A stretch of DNA of 41,933 nucleotides from Chlamydiia bacterium (GTDB taxonomy: Bacteria > Chlamydiota > Chlamydiia > Chlamydiales > SM23-39): contig JACRBF010000049.1 of assembly GCA_016213175.1 (NCBI GenBank), positions 1-41,933 on the forward strand, read 5' to 3'. The translations under genes were made by a program, and so were the position numbers. The first letter of the stretch is position 1. Each line of letters begins with the position of its first letter. The notes below the pieces were generated by a model. That model saw nothing but the letters and a program-made list of their open reading frames with translations. It searched no databases and was not told the DNA's origin. Of the stretch, positions 15,325 to 26,352 are shown piece by piece.

Positions 15325-16650
15325 CTAGGGAGGTGTTCCGTGGGCGCCTTCTTCAAGCCAAGCTTTCAGATTTTTCAATGCGCTGGTGGTTTGGGTCGTC
15401 ATGAACTCTTCCTTCTCTTTCTTACTCTGTCCCATGCATAATTCGCTGTCAATCGGAGTGCCGAATACCACTTGGATCGAACCGGATAGCCTAGGCCATC
15501 TACGGACCCTTGGCCAAGCGGCGAAAGATCCTTGGATATAGGCGGGGAAAATCGGGCAAACTGCCTTTTGAGCGATGAAGGCAAGACCTCTCTCTATAGG
15601 CTGTAAGGTTCCATCAGGAGAGCGGTTCCCTTCTGGAAAGAGGATGATTTTTTTTCCCTCTTGGAGGAGTTGGATGACTTGTTTGAATGTGCTCGCGTCA
15701 GATCCCGATCGAGAGACGGGGTGGGAGTTGAGCCGCCGGATGAGTCTGCCGAGGAGGGGCACATGGAAGAGGGATTCTTTGGCTAAAAAATGGACCTCTT
15801 CTGGGCAAGAGATCGATAGCACGGGGGGATCGTAATTCGAGGTGTGGTTCGATGCAATGATGCCGGCGCCTGGGCGAAAATGCTCTAAGCCATGGATTTG
15901 CAATCGAAAAAATAATTTAAAAAAAGTGCGCGTTATCCAATAGACGATCCGATAGAAGATCTTCATGGGCGGGTACTGTTTTTTCCAATTTGCGAGGGTC
16001 AAGATTTTGAGGATCACTTCCTCAATAGACAAATCGGAGGTATCGATGAGAACCGCATCGGAGGCTTGCTTGAGCGGCGAAATAGATCGCGTGGAATCGG
16101 TGTGGTCGCGCGCTGTAATTTCTTGGAGAATCTGATCGAATTGTAAAGAACTCGCAAGTTCTGGGAATTTCAAAAAGAGTTCGTTCAGGCGGCGCTGCGC
16201 CCGAATTTCTGCCCGCGCGGTCAAAAATATTTTTAATTCCGCCTTGGGAAAGACGACAGTGCCCATATCGCGCCCCTCGAAAACAGCGTTCCTATGGGTT
16301 CCGAAATTTCTTTGGATCTGCACAAGGAGGGCACGCACTTCTTCATAAGCGGCAATCTGAGAGGCGAGCGCTGAGATGGCGGGTTCTCGAATGGCCTCGG
16401 TCACGTCGGTTCCGCAGGCAAAATAGCGTCTCATCCCTTGCGCATCCGATTTGATTTCATAGGAAAAAAGAGGAAGCTGTTTTTTGATTTTCTCCCGGTC
16501 TTGTGGATCGATCTGTTCTTTACGGATCATCCAGGCGACAGATCGATACATCGCGCCTGTATCAAAAAAAGTATATCCGAGTTTCTTGGCTACCCCTTTT
16601 GCGACAGTCGATTTCCCCGTTCCAGACGGGCCGTCAATTGCAATAATCAT
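15325..16650 (-). CDS. cmk-plsC: Cytidylate kinase fused to 1-acyl-glycerol-3-phosphate acyltransferase
   Basis: A 441-residue protein joining two enzymes that are separate adjacent genes in Chlamydia. Residues 1 to about 222 are CMP kinase: Walker A GPSGTGKST (7-15), FFDTGAMYRSVA, and GRDMGTVVFP (126-135). Residues about 229-441 are a PlsC acyltransferase: membrane-leaning helix MKIFYRIVYWITRTFFKLF, then NHTSNYD (268-274, the HX4D motif) and FPEGNRSPDG (338-347). The first makes CDP; the second makes phosphatidic acid, the substrate of CdsA encoded just upstream. No stop or frame change separates the parts. An internal ATG (15966) could start PlsC alone but lacks a clear ribosome binding site. 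The AAGAGGT before the ATG at 16650 belongs to the adjoining repeat. Confidence 0.9.
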   Translation of the reverse strand: MIIAIDGPSGTGKSTVAKGVAKKLGYTFFDTGAMYRSVAWMIRKEQIDPQDREKIKKQLPLFSYEIKSDAQGMRRYFACGTDVTEAIREPAISALASQIAAYEEVRALLVQIQRNFGTHRNAVFEGRDMGTVVFPKAELKIFLTARAEIRAQRRLNELFLKFPELASSLQFDQILQEITARDHTDSTRSISPLKQASDAVLIDTSDLSIEEVILKILTLANWKKQYPPMKIFYRIVYWITRTFFKLFFRLQIHGLEHFRPGAGIIASNHTSNYDPPVLSISCPEEVHFLAKESLFHVPLLGRLIRRLNSHPVSRSGSDASTFKQVIQLLQEGKKIILFPEGNRSPDGTLQPIERGLAFIAQKAVCPIFPAYIQGSFAAWPRVRRWPRLSGSIQVVFGTPIDSELCMGQSKKEKEEFMTTQTTSALKNLKAWLEEGAHGTPP

Positions 16651-16655
16651 ATCAC

Positions 16656-16993
16656 TAGACCTCTTGCGTAACTAAAGTTCTGTTGATTTTCTGGTTCTTT
16701 TGAGCCGATTTTCGATTTAAAATTGGGGAGCAATATACCCGTTCCACCTCAAAAGCGCCCAAAGCAAATCGATTCAAATCCTCTCAAATCGAGGAAAACA
16801 GCGCGGTCAATATTAAGTCAATATTGACCGCGCTGTTTTATTCGATTTTAGAGAGATTTCAATTCGATTTTCTTGGGTGCCTTTGAGGTGGAACGGGTAT
16901 ATACTGTTGTCGATATTGCTCCCCAATTTGAAGTCGAAAATCGGTCAAAATAATCCAGAAAATCAACGAACCATTAGTTACGCAAGAGGTCTA
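16656..16993. repeat. Palindromic element C2 (TAGACCTC cap), split by a nested palindrome
   Basis: TAGACCTCTTGCGTAACTAA (16656-16675) is matched exactly in inverse at 16974-16993. Removing the nested element (16736-16899) and one duplicated TA leaves 172 bp, with central stem GGGGAGCAATAT / ATATTGCTCCCC and loop ACTGTTGTCG after the repair. The right cap contains the cdsA stop codon; the left cap ends 5 bp before the cmk ATG. Confidence 0.92.
16736..16899. mobile_element. Nested 164-bp palindromic insertion flanked by TA
   Basis: The ends are TACCCGTTCCACCTCAAA and its inverse, ending GGAACGGGTA. TA stands on both sides (16734-16735 and 16900-16901), and removing the insert plus one TA restores the host palindrome. 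The inner core has perfect 18-bp arms, AACAGCGCGGTCAATATT (16797-16814) and its inverse (16820-16837), around AAGTC. There is no coding capacity, so it would be a non-autonomous, MITE-like element; TA duplication is typical of Tc1/mariner-IS630 transposases. Confidence 0.8.
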
Positions 16994-17846
16994 CTGAATA
17001 GTAAGTGATATAATAATACACGAGAAACGAGTTGAAGAGGAGAGAATCCATCAAATCTAAGATTCCTCCGAGTCCTGGGAGCGTATTGCTATCCTTTTTA
17101 TTCGCATCCCGTTTGAGCAGCGATTCTGCAAGATCGCCGAATTGACCGACAGAGCCGAGAATCAATCCCAAGCAGAGGGCCTCTGTAAAATTTAAGTGAA
17201 ATCGGAGGGTGCCTGAAGAAAGGCCAATGCAGTAAAAACCGATGCTTGCCAGGATGGCGCAGATAAGGCCAATCAAGGCGCCTTCGATGGTCTTTCCTGG
17301 GCTAATGGCTGGCGCCAATTTGCGCTTTCCCCATAAACAGCCCCCAACGTAGGCTCCCATGTCGGTGATCTTGGTCACGACGAGCAGGTAAGCGATCCAC
17401 CATCTCCCGTCCTGAGTCGCGGTTTGACTGTAAAGAATGCCTAGCAAAATCCCCATGGGTACTGCGATATAGAGGAGGCTGAAGGCGGAGGCGGCTAAAT
17501 CGACAATAGCGCCATTATTTTCTTTGAAGTGAAGGGCGATGAGTAGGAGGAAGGCGATAAAAAATACGAACGTAGGGGCGCTCCATGAGTGGAAAAAGCG
17601 GGCTGCTAAGAAGAAAGAGCATACTTGGAGCGCGCCCAGCGTGATCAGAGCTGGAAGAAGCGTCTTTCCCCCTTTTGTTTTCACGAATTGCTCGTATTCC
17701 CAGATGGCGATGCCTGTAAGCGTTGCTACAACGGCTACGACGATATATTGAAACCAGACATTCAAAGAAAAGTAGATTAACGCGGTTACCGTTGCCAAAG
17801 AAATAGAAGAGACTACAGCTCTCCGTGTAAAATCCTTGAGGAACAT
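16974..17846 (-). CDS. cdsA: Phosphatidate cytidylyltransferase
   Basis: A membrane enzyme of 290 residues from the ATG at 17846, which makes CDP-diacylglycerol from phosphatidate and CTP. The CDS signature is clear near the C-terminus: SPGKTIEGA, then ESLLKRDANKKDSNTLPGLG and GGILDLMDS. About eight hydrophobic segments precede it. The frame is open to 17933, but the extra residues are just uppS read in another frame, so I prefer 17846, 8 bp after the uppS stop. The final residues VDLLRN and the TAA stop are encoded by the cap of the palindromic element, so the tail appears to have been changed by that insertion. Confidence 0.93.
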   Translation of the reverse strand: MFLKDFTRRAVVSSISLATVTALIYFSLNVWFQYIVVAVVATLTGIAIWEYEQFVKTKGGKTLLPALITLGALQVCSFFLAARFFHSWSAPTFVFFIAFLLLIALHFKENNGAIVDLAASAFSLLYIAVPMGILLGILYSQTATQDGRWWIAYLLVVTKITDMGAYVGGCLWGKRKLAPAISPGKTIEGALIGLICAILASIGFYCIGLSSGTLRFHLNFTEALCLGLILGSVGQFGDLAESLLKRDANKKDSNTLPGLGGILDLMDSLLFNSFLVYYYITYYSVDLLRN

Positions 17847-17854
17847 CCTTGAAC

Positions 17855-19971
<2,117 letters not shown>

Positions 19972-20010
19972 TCATACAGAATGGACGAATTATCCCCAAT
20001 CTTGTATCCT

Positions 20011-20070
20011 CCTCTAGAGACTGTCTGCGATCGTGGTTTCAGTCTCTCAGGGTTAACAGTCTCTAAGAGG
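20011..20070. repeat. Inverted repeat before secDF, related to the cap of element B
   Basis: CCTCTAGAGACTG (20011-20023) faces CAGTCTCTAAGAGG (20057-20070), with an additional CAGTCTCT between them. GTTAACAGTCTCT (20053-20065) is the inverse of the left cap of element B. The AAGAGG at the right end is placed 5 bp before the secDF ATG and would act as its ribosome binding site. Confidence 0.55.
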
Positions 20071-20075
20071 CGCTT

Positions 20076-23000
20076 ATGAATGCCCCACGCAAATGGCAAT
20101 TTCTTCTCATTCTCTTTGTAGTTGCGCTTACAATCTATAATGTGCTGCCCACTTTATTTTACTATTTACAGCCGTTAAAGGCACAGGTCTCCGCAGAAAA
20201 AGCGGAACGGATTGCCGAAAAATTGGAAGAACGCCTGACGCATCTGGAAAGAGAAGCTAAGGATTGGGTATGCGCCTATTGCCAATTACTCCACTTAAAG
20301 CCGCAAACGATTTCCCAGGAAAATCCTCAATTTGTAGACGTGACCTTCGCCTCCTCGGAAGAGGCTGATCAATTTCGCGCTCGTCTTGTCCGCGCAGGCT
20401 CTCTCATCCCTTTTGCCCCGGCGCGGCTTTCTCTTGCATCACAAGAAAGATCCGATAAACGGGTGCTAGTACAGAGAAAAATACCTCTCTCTTTGAAAAA
20501 GGAGTATTTTACCTATGTCCCTAAATCCGATCGCACTCTTTTGTTGGATCGACTTGAACAAATCGCTTTTGCCTTAGCAGGGCAAAGCGAGAGTGCAGTT
20601 TGGCTCGGCTATTTACAGCAGGGCAAAACGCCTCTGCCTTTAGTGGAAACGCTCGCCTCCCAGATCAATACGATAGAAAAAATCTTTGGTGCGAATAGTC
20701 CGATTGCAGCTAGGTGTGCTGCGCAGTTTACTCGGGGCTTTTTTGCGAATCGGAGCGCAGCGGTGCAGTCCTTGATTGCCTCTTTCGATCGGACGCGCGA
20801 TGAGATGAAGCGGGAGAAGGGGTTGCTAGGTCTCGAAGAGAAGGGAGAGCGTCTTCGCATCCTTGAGAATCAAGAAGCCCATCTTTTGAATGCCGAAACT
20901 TATGTCAAATCCCATGTGACCCAGTTCGCAGCTGGTAGGGACCCGTGGACGAGAGGCCAGATCAGAGAACAGCTGGAGACAGCGCATCGGATCGATTTAT
21001 CGGAGCAATCTCCCTTCTTCTCCGCCCTTTCCATTGATTGGGAAAGAGAGCAAATCGTGCTGCGGATTCGTCCCGACGTTCTCTTCTTTGTTCAGGAAGA
21101 AAAAAACGGAGAGGCATGCCAAAGGCTTTTGATCGATGAAATTTCGAGAATTGCAGAGGATTCTGGAGAAGAGTTAATCCCGGGGGAAGGAGAAGTGACG
21201 ATCGCTCTCTCGAAGGCGCCCAACGTCTCTGGATATCTCGTACTTGACCAGGCGCCTCTTGCAAAAGCTTATGTAGAACAGATCCAATCTTTCCTCAAAA
21301 CGTTCTGGAGACCTGCTCATCCTGACTTGCAGTCTTTACCCATTGTTGACTTCGAGACGTATCAAGCTCTTCCAGAAGAGCAGAGGGCGCTCTGTCTCGT
21401 TGTTGCATCGCCTCTTGGATTGTCCGACTCGGCACACTGGGAGCGTCTTAAGACCGATTCACTTTATGTATTTGCTAAGGGAATCGATCGGATTGTAAAG
21501 ACGTATGAAGAGACTCCGCATTCTCCCTGGGCAGAGGTCTTCTCTTCTGATTTTCGCGCTCTTGCAGAGATCCTCCATAGTAGGGGATTTGTAGGCTATG
21601 CAGCCATCAATGTGCCGGGGATGTTTGCGAAGGAGGGCGATTTCCTCTTTGAAAAGCGCCATTTTTCCCAGGATCTTTTAGAGGCTACAAGGGAAAATTT
21701 TTCCCTGGCCGGTACGAAAAAATATGCCTTCCTTGAACTCACCGATTTAGAGCACAGGCTCCTCATCGATAACGACATCGAGACGAGGATGCACGAAGAG
21801 TTAGTGAAGTGGAAAGATGACTACTTAGCTGCCCAAGTCAGTCTCGATCCTCATGTTCGATTTGATATACCACCTCCTTCAAAGAGTCTTTTATGGAGTA
21901 ACTTGACCCTATCGGTGCGCAAATATTTCCGCGGCGATGAGAAAAAAATTATTCGCTGGGGACTCGATTTATCTGGAGGAAAGACGGTACAGATTGCATT
22001 GAGAGACTCCAAGCGTCAGCTCGTCACAAACGATGCGGATCTCAAACAGGGGATGAATGAGTTGCATCTGCGTGTCAATAAAATGGGGGTCTCAGAAGTT
22101 TCCATTCGGCAGGTCGGCCACCACATCGTTCTCGATTTTCCTGGCTCGCAAGCGCTCTCTGCTTCGGAACTCATTAAAGCATCCACGCTCTATTTCCATG
22201 TCGTCAATGAAAAATTTTCCCCTTCCAACCTTCCTCTTGCGGGGAGTGTGAATCGATTCTTGCAAGAAGTGTGGAATGAGGCGTTTGTTACGAAGAAGAC
22301 GAGCTCCCAGGAAATCAATGCAATCGCAAGAGAGCACCTCTCCCCTGAGGGGAAGCGTTTGCGCTCTGAATCTGCGAGTCTATTATGGGAACAGGGGTTA
22401 CGTCTCGGGAATGAAGAAGAGGCAATTGGATCTTGTGTGGATGACACATTATCTGCAATAGCCCTTCTGCGTGGGGATGATCGTTCCGAATGGCATGGTC
22501 AATCCCATCCGTTGCTCATCGTGATGCGCAACTGGGCGCTCGAGGGGGCGAATTTAGAAAATATTCGGACGGGATATGAGCCGTCGAAAGGCAATTTTTT
22601 GAGTTTTGAAACACGCAGCTCCTATCTCAATCACGATGGCCAGAAGGTGCAGCCGAAGGAAGCTCTTTTTGCTTGGACCTCTCGCTATTCGAAAGAAGGG
22701 GTGGCGGGCTCTTCTTTAGAAAACTATTCTCAAGGACGCGGATGGCGGATGGCTGTGATCCTCAATGATTCTGTAATTAGCGCGCCCACTCTCGACAGCC
22801 CTCTGAAAGAGAGCGCTATGATTAGTGGCAGTTTTTCGCAGCGTGAAGTGAGTCAACTTGCGGCGGATCTTAAGGCGGGTTCTCTTTCCTTTACTCCGCA
22901 TATTCTCTCCGAAAAAAATGTGAGCCCTGAGCTGGGCGCAGCGGATCGCTTGAAGGGGATTACCGCAACAATCATCGCTCTTCTCCTTGTTGTCGTGTCA

Positions 23001-24434
23001 ATGATTCTCTATTACCGGTTTGCGGGACTGATCGCCTCTGTAGCGGTTCTTTTCAATCTTCTCATTCTCTGGGCAACTCTCCAGAACTTAGGCGCTGCGT
23101 TGACCCTAGCGGGACTTGCGGGGGTGATTTTGACGGTGGGGATGGCGGTCGATGCCAATGTACTGGTATTCGAGCGGGTGAAGGAGGAGTTTGCTCGTTC
23201 GGCAAACATTGCCTCTGCGCTCTCTGCCGGATATAAGAGAGCTTATAGCGCGATCCTTGATTCGAATATTACTACGATTATCGCCGCCCTGATTTTGCTT
23301 CAATTTGATGCGGGTCCTATCAAAAGTTTTGCGGTGAACCTCATCATTGGAATTGCCTCTTCAATGTTCACGGCGCTCTTCATGACCCGTTTCTATTTTA
23401 CCCGGTGGGTGCAAAATCCCAAGCATACAGCGCTTTCCATGGCCGATTGGATTCGCTCTACGAGCGTCGATTTTCTTAAGAAGGCAAAGCTTGCAGTAGT
23501 GTGTACTATGCTGATTGTGGCGATTGGCAGTGCGCTGCTCTTTGCCAAGAGATCGTCTGTTTTCGGCCTCGATTTTACGGGAGGGTATGCGGTAGAGATT
23601 GAATTAACGCCTCATACGGAGATAGGGTATGTGCAAGCTGCCGAAGGGGCGCTTCTTGCCTCTGGCGCCTCGTTGAATGATTTCCAAGTCCGCGTTCTCG
23701 ATTCTCCCCATCATCTGCGATTCCTCTTAGGCACTACTTTTGAGCTGCCTGGCAAGCCCTTTTATCAGATGCAGCAGGATACGGATGGGAAAAATCCCCG
23801 CATTGCCTGGGTTGTAGATGCGTTGCAAAGACAAGGGCTTGCCCTGCCTTCCCATGTATATGCCTCGCTCGAGTCGAACTGGACTGCGATGAGTGGCCAA
23901 ATGTCGGATGGCATGAGGAATAGCGCTCTTCTAGGACTTGCTATCGCACTCCTCTGTATTTTTATCTATCTCGCATTCCGATTTGAGTATCCTTTTGCCG
24001 CCGCCGCGCTCCTCTGTCTGTTTTGTGATGTTTTCGTAGCAGTTGCTTTCATTGGATGGCTTTTTTTCCTTGGCGTCCCTATCCAGATTGATTTAAATAC
24101 TATTGCTGCTCTCATGACTATCATTGGTTACTCGCTCAATGATAAGATCATTGTATTCGATCGGATTCGAGAAGAGCTATACAAAGGAACTGGGAAGAGT
24201 TTGAGAGCCGTCATCAATACATCTCTCAATGCAACGCTGAGCCGCACTACCATCACTTCGGGAACGACCCTTCTCGTCCTCGTTGCACTCGTCCTCTTTG
24301 GGGGGGCATCGATTTTTGGATTTTCCCTTGTCATGGCGATCGGAGTTCTGTTCGGCACGCTCTCCTCCTGGTTCATCGCTCCACTGCTGCTGTTGTTGTT
24401 CCATAAGAAGGCATCTTTGGGCCCTTTGCAATAA
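20076..24434 (+). CDS. secDF: Fused protein translocase SecDF
   Basis: A 1452-residue inner-membrane protein combining SecD and SecF, which use the proton gradient to help pull proteins through SecYEG. A first membrane segment lies at about 8-30, followed by a very long exported region of roughly 900 residues. The conserved SecD block WGLDLSGGKTVQI is near 626-640, and the membrane cluster with AVDANVLVFERVKEE is at about 960-1115. The SecF half starts near 1135 (FGLDFTGGYAVEIEL) and ends with GYSLNDKIIVFDRIREE and FGFSLVMAIGVLFGT. Fused SecDF is the chlamydial arrangement, and recJ follows as in Chlamydia. Residues 30-620 are much longer than in E. coli SecD and of unclear function. Confidence 0.95.
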   Translation: MNAPRKWQFLLILFVVALTIYNVLPTLFYYLQPLKAQVSAEKAERIAEKLEERLTHLEREAKDWVCAYCQLLHLKPQTISQENPQFVDVTFASSEEADQFRARLVRAGSLIPFAPARLSLASQERSDKRVLVQRKIPLSLKKEYFTYVPKSDRTLLLDRLEQIAFALAGQSESAVWLGYLQQGKTPLPLVETLASQINTIEKIFGANSPIAARCAAQFTRGFFANRSAAVQSLIASFDRTRDEMKREKGLLGLEEKGERLRILENQEAHLLNAETYVKSHVTQFAAGRDPWTRGQIREQLETAHRIDLSEQSPFFSALSIDWEREQIVLRIRPDVLFFVQEEKNGEACQRLLIDEISRIAEDSGEELIPGEGEVTIALSKAPNVSGYLVLDQAPLAKAYVEQIQSFLKTFWRPAHPDLQSLPIVDFETYQALPEEQRALCLVVASPLGLSDSAHWERLKTDSLYVFAKGIDRIVKTYEETPHSPWAEVFSSDFRALAEILHSRGFVGYAAINVPGMFAKEGDFLFEKRHFSQDLLEATRENFSLAGTKKYAFLELTDLEHRLLIDNDIETRMHEELVKWKDDYLAAQVSLDPHVRFDIPPPSKSLLWSNLTLSVRKYFRGDEKKIIRWGLDLSGGKTVQIALRDSKRQLVTNDADLKQGMNELHLRVNKMGVSEVSIRQVGHHIVLDFPGSQALSASELIKASTLYFHVVNEKFSPSNLPLAGSVNRFLQEVWNEAFVTKKTSSQEINAIAREHLSPEGKRLRSESASLLWEQGLRLGNEEEAIGSCVDDTLSAIALLRGDDRSEWHGQSHPLLIVMRNWALEGANLENIRTGYEPSKGNFLSFETRSSYLNHDGQKVQPKEALFAWTSRYSKEGVAGSSLENYSQGRGWRMAVILNDSVISAPTLDSPLKESAMISGSFSQREVSQLAADLKAGSLSFTPHILSEKNVSPELGAADRLKGITATIIALLLVVVSMILYYRFAGLIASVAVLFNLLILWATLQNLGAALTLAGLAGVILTVGMAVDANVLVFERVKEEFARSANIASALSAGYKRAYSAILDSNITTIIAALILLQFDAGPIKSFAVNLIIGIASSMFTALFMTRFYFTRWVQNPKHTALSMADWIRSTSVDFLKKAKLAVVCTMLIVAIGSALLFAKRSSVFGLDFTGGYAVEIELTPHTEIGYVQAAEGALLASGASLNDFQVRVLDSPHHLRFLLGTTFELPGKPFYQMQQDTDGKNPRIAWVVDALQRQGLALPSHVYASLESNWTAMSGQMSDGMRNSALLGLAIALLCIFIYLAFRFEYPFAAAALLCLFCDVFVAVAFIGWLFFLGVPIQIDLNTIAALMTIIGYSLNDKIIVFDRIREELYKGTGKSLRAVINTSLNATLSRTTITSGTTLLVLVALVLFGGASIFGFSLVMAIGVLFGTLSSWFIAPLLLLLFHKKASLGPLQ

Positions 24435-24508
24435 ACCCTGTGGCTCTTTATTGCCGAGAAGACTATACCTGGGGGCGGTTGCAAGCTCCATACTCCCGAA
24501 AGATCGAT

Positions 24509-24543
24509 GATTTTATGGCGGCGGATAATTTTGTAATTGGCTC
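24509..24543. repeat. 35-bp fragment of the repeat ending at 30272-30306
   Basis: This stretch (GATTTTATGGCGGCGG and onward to AATTGGCTC) matches the reverse complement of 30272-30306 over 35 positions with 4 differences. It lies in the 160-bp gap between secDF and recJ; nothing else is clear in that gap. Confidence 0.7.
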
Positions 24544-24594
24544 TTATTTTTACACAGCCGAAATCCCAATTCTTGAATCACGTTCGGTATATTT

Positions 24595-26325
24595 ATGATC
24601 CATGATATAAGCCCGCCTCTTTGGATTTTACCCCACCAAAATCCTCAATTTCTTCAAGAAATCATCAGGGAATTCAATATCCATCCTATCGCCGCCCAAA
24701 TTTTAGTAGCGAGAGGATTTAAGGATCTGCCTGAGATTCATGAATTTCTCTATGCGAAACTGCCCAATCTCCACGATCCCGATCTATTTCCGGATATGGA
24801 TAAAGCGGTAGGGCGTATTTTGAAAGCTGTTCGTGTGGGAGAGCCGATTCTCATTTATGGAGACAACGATGTCGATGGGATGACTGCGGCAGCGCTTTTA
24901 ACTGAATTTTTGCGCGATATAGGGGCAAAGGTGTTTTTCGATATCCCCGATCGCGCCATGTTGAAAAAGAGTTTAATTGGGGACGCCCTGAACTTTGCGC
25001 AGCAGCGGCACTGCACTTTATTGATTACGGTCGATTGCGGGATTACCGCTGCTAAAGAGATTCAAGAGGTTGTCGAACATGGAATCGATGTGATTGTTAC
25101 GGATCATCATGAGCCAACCTCGAAAATTCCCCACTGCGTAGCCACTCTCAATCCGAAACTCATCAACAGTACCTATCCTAACCGGGAGCTCACCGGCGTG
25201 GGCGTTGCGTTCAAACTGATCCATGCTTTGACAAGTACGCTCATCGAAAATGGGGAGATTGCACCTACAAAAATCGATCTAAAGACTTATTTGGATCTCG
25301 TGGCGCTTGGTATGATTGGAGATATGGGGGCTTTAAAAGGAGAAAATAGGATTCTGGTGCGCTACGGTCTACGGCAGATGCGTAAAATGAAACGGATCGG
25401 CCTTGCAAAACTTTTTGAATTAAGCGAATTGGAGGAAAAGGAACTCACCCCGCTCGATATCGCTTCTAAAATCGCTCCTCGGTTAAATAGTTTGGGCCGC
25501 ATTGCCGATCCCATCAAAGGAGTGCAGCTCTTATTATTGCATCGCAGCGACGAGGCTGAGGCGCTTGCCAAAGAACTTGATATCCATAACGTAGAGCGGC
25601 AGAGGATTGAACGGGCAGCGGCTGACGATATCGAGGAGATCCTCTTTCAACATCCCGACATGCTCGCTCATAAAGCCATTGTGCTGTCCTCAGAAAAATG
25701 GCATCCGGGGGTGATTGCCATTTTGTCTGCTCGTATTGCAAAGCAGTATAACAGACCTACGATCATCATTTCTGTGGAACAGGGGATGGGGAAGGGTTCT
25801 ATGCGGACGATCCCTGAATTCCCCCTTCTATCGGTTCTTAAAGAAAACGAGGCGCTGCTTGTCAATTTTGGCGGTCACGATTATGCGGCGGGACTTACGA
25901 TTAAAGAGGCGAATATCGCTCTTTTCAAAGAGAGGTTCCTCGCCTCTGCAGAAAAATGCTTAAAAGATCTCGACGTGACGCCAAAACTGCATCTCGATGG
26001 GAAGGCAGACTTTAACGATTTGACCTTTGAATTCATGGAATCACTCAATCTCTTAGAGCCGTTCGGCAACGATAATCCGCCGCCCACTCTTTATTGCGAG
26101 GCGACTCAGCTTTGGCCCCCTAAAGTGATCGGCCAGCATCATCTCAAGCTTTTTTTAGAACAAGGAGATAGGGCTTTGGAGGGAATTGCTTTTGGACTTG
26201 CAGGAAGGAAAGAGGAAATTGCGCGCAGAAACATCCGCCTGCGCGTGGCCTTTACTCCCCAAATCAATACGTTCTTGAATAAGGCGAGTATTCAACTCAT
26301 CATTAAAGATTTTCAGGTTCTCTAA
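24595..26325 (+). CDS. recJ: Single-stranded-DNA-specific exonuclease RecJ
   Basis: A 576-residue DHH-superfamily 5'-3' exonuclease used in recombination and mismatch repair. Motif I is GDNDVDGMTAAA (about 89-100), TVDCGIT follows at about 143, motif III is VTDHHEP (about 168-174), and ASKIAPRLNSLGRI lies near 300. The DHHA1 domain contains VNFGGHDYAAGLTI at about 422, and the C-terminal OB domain is complete. It sits between secDF and convergent euo, as in Chlamydia. Confidence 0.95.
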   Translation: MIHDISPPLWILPHQNPQFLQEIIREFNIHPIAAQILVARGFKDLPEIHEFLYAKLPNLHDPDLFPDMDKAVGRILKAVRVGEPILIYGDNDVDGMTAAALLTEFLRDIGAKVFFDIPDRAMLKKSLIGDALNFAQQRHCTLLITVDCGITAAKEIQEVVEHGIDVIVTDHHEPTSKIPHCVATLNPKLINSTYPNRELTGVGVAFKLIHALTSTLIENGEIAPTKIDLKTYLDLVALGMIGDMGALKGENRILVRYGLRQMRKMKRIGLAKLFELSELEEKELTPLDIASKIAPRLNSLGRIADPIKGVQLLLLHRSDEAEALAKELDIHNVERQRIERAAADDIEEILFQHPDMLAHKAIVLSSEKWHPGVIAILSARIAKQYNRPTIIISVEQGMGKGSMRTIPEFPLLSVLKENEALLVNFGGHDYAAGLTIKEANIALFKERFLASAEKCLKDLDVTPKLHLDGKADFNDLTFEFMESLNLLEPFGNDNPPPTLYCEATQLWPPKVIGQHHLKLFLEQGDRALEGIAFGLAGRKEEIARRNIRLRVAFTPQINTFLNKASIQLIIKDFQVL

Positions 26326-26352
26326 GATGCGGAAATTATTTCTTTATGGGCC

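Noticed and set aside
15216-15404. 62-codon open frame over the tRNA gene
   Set aside because: It reads through the complete tRNA-Leu and has no protein signature.
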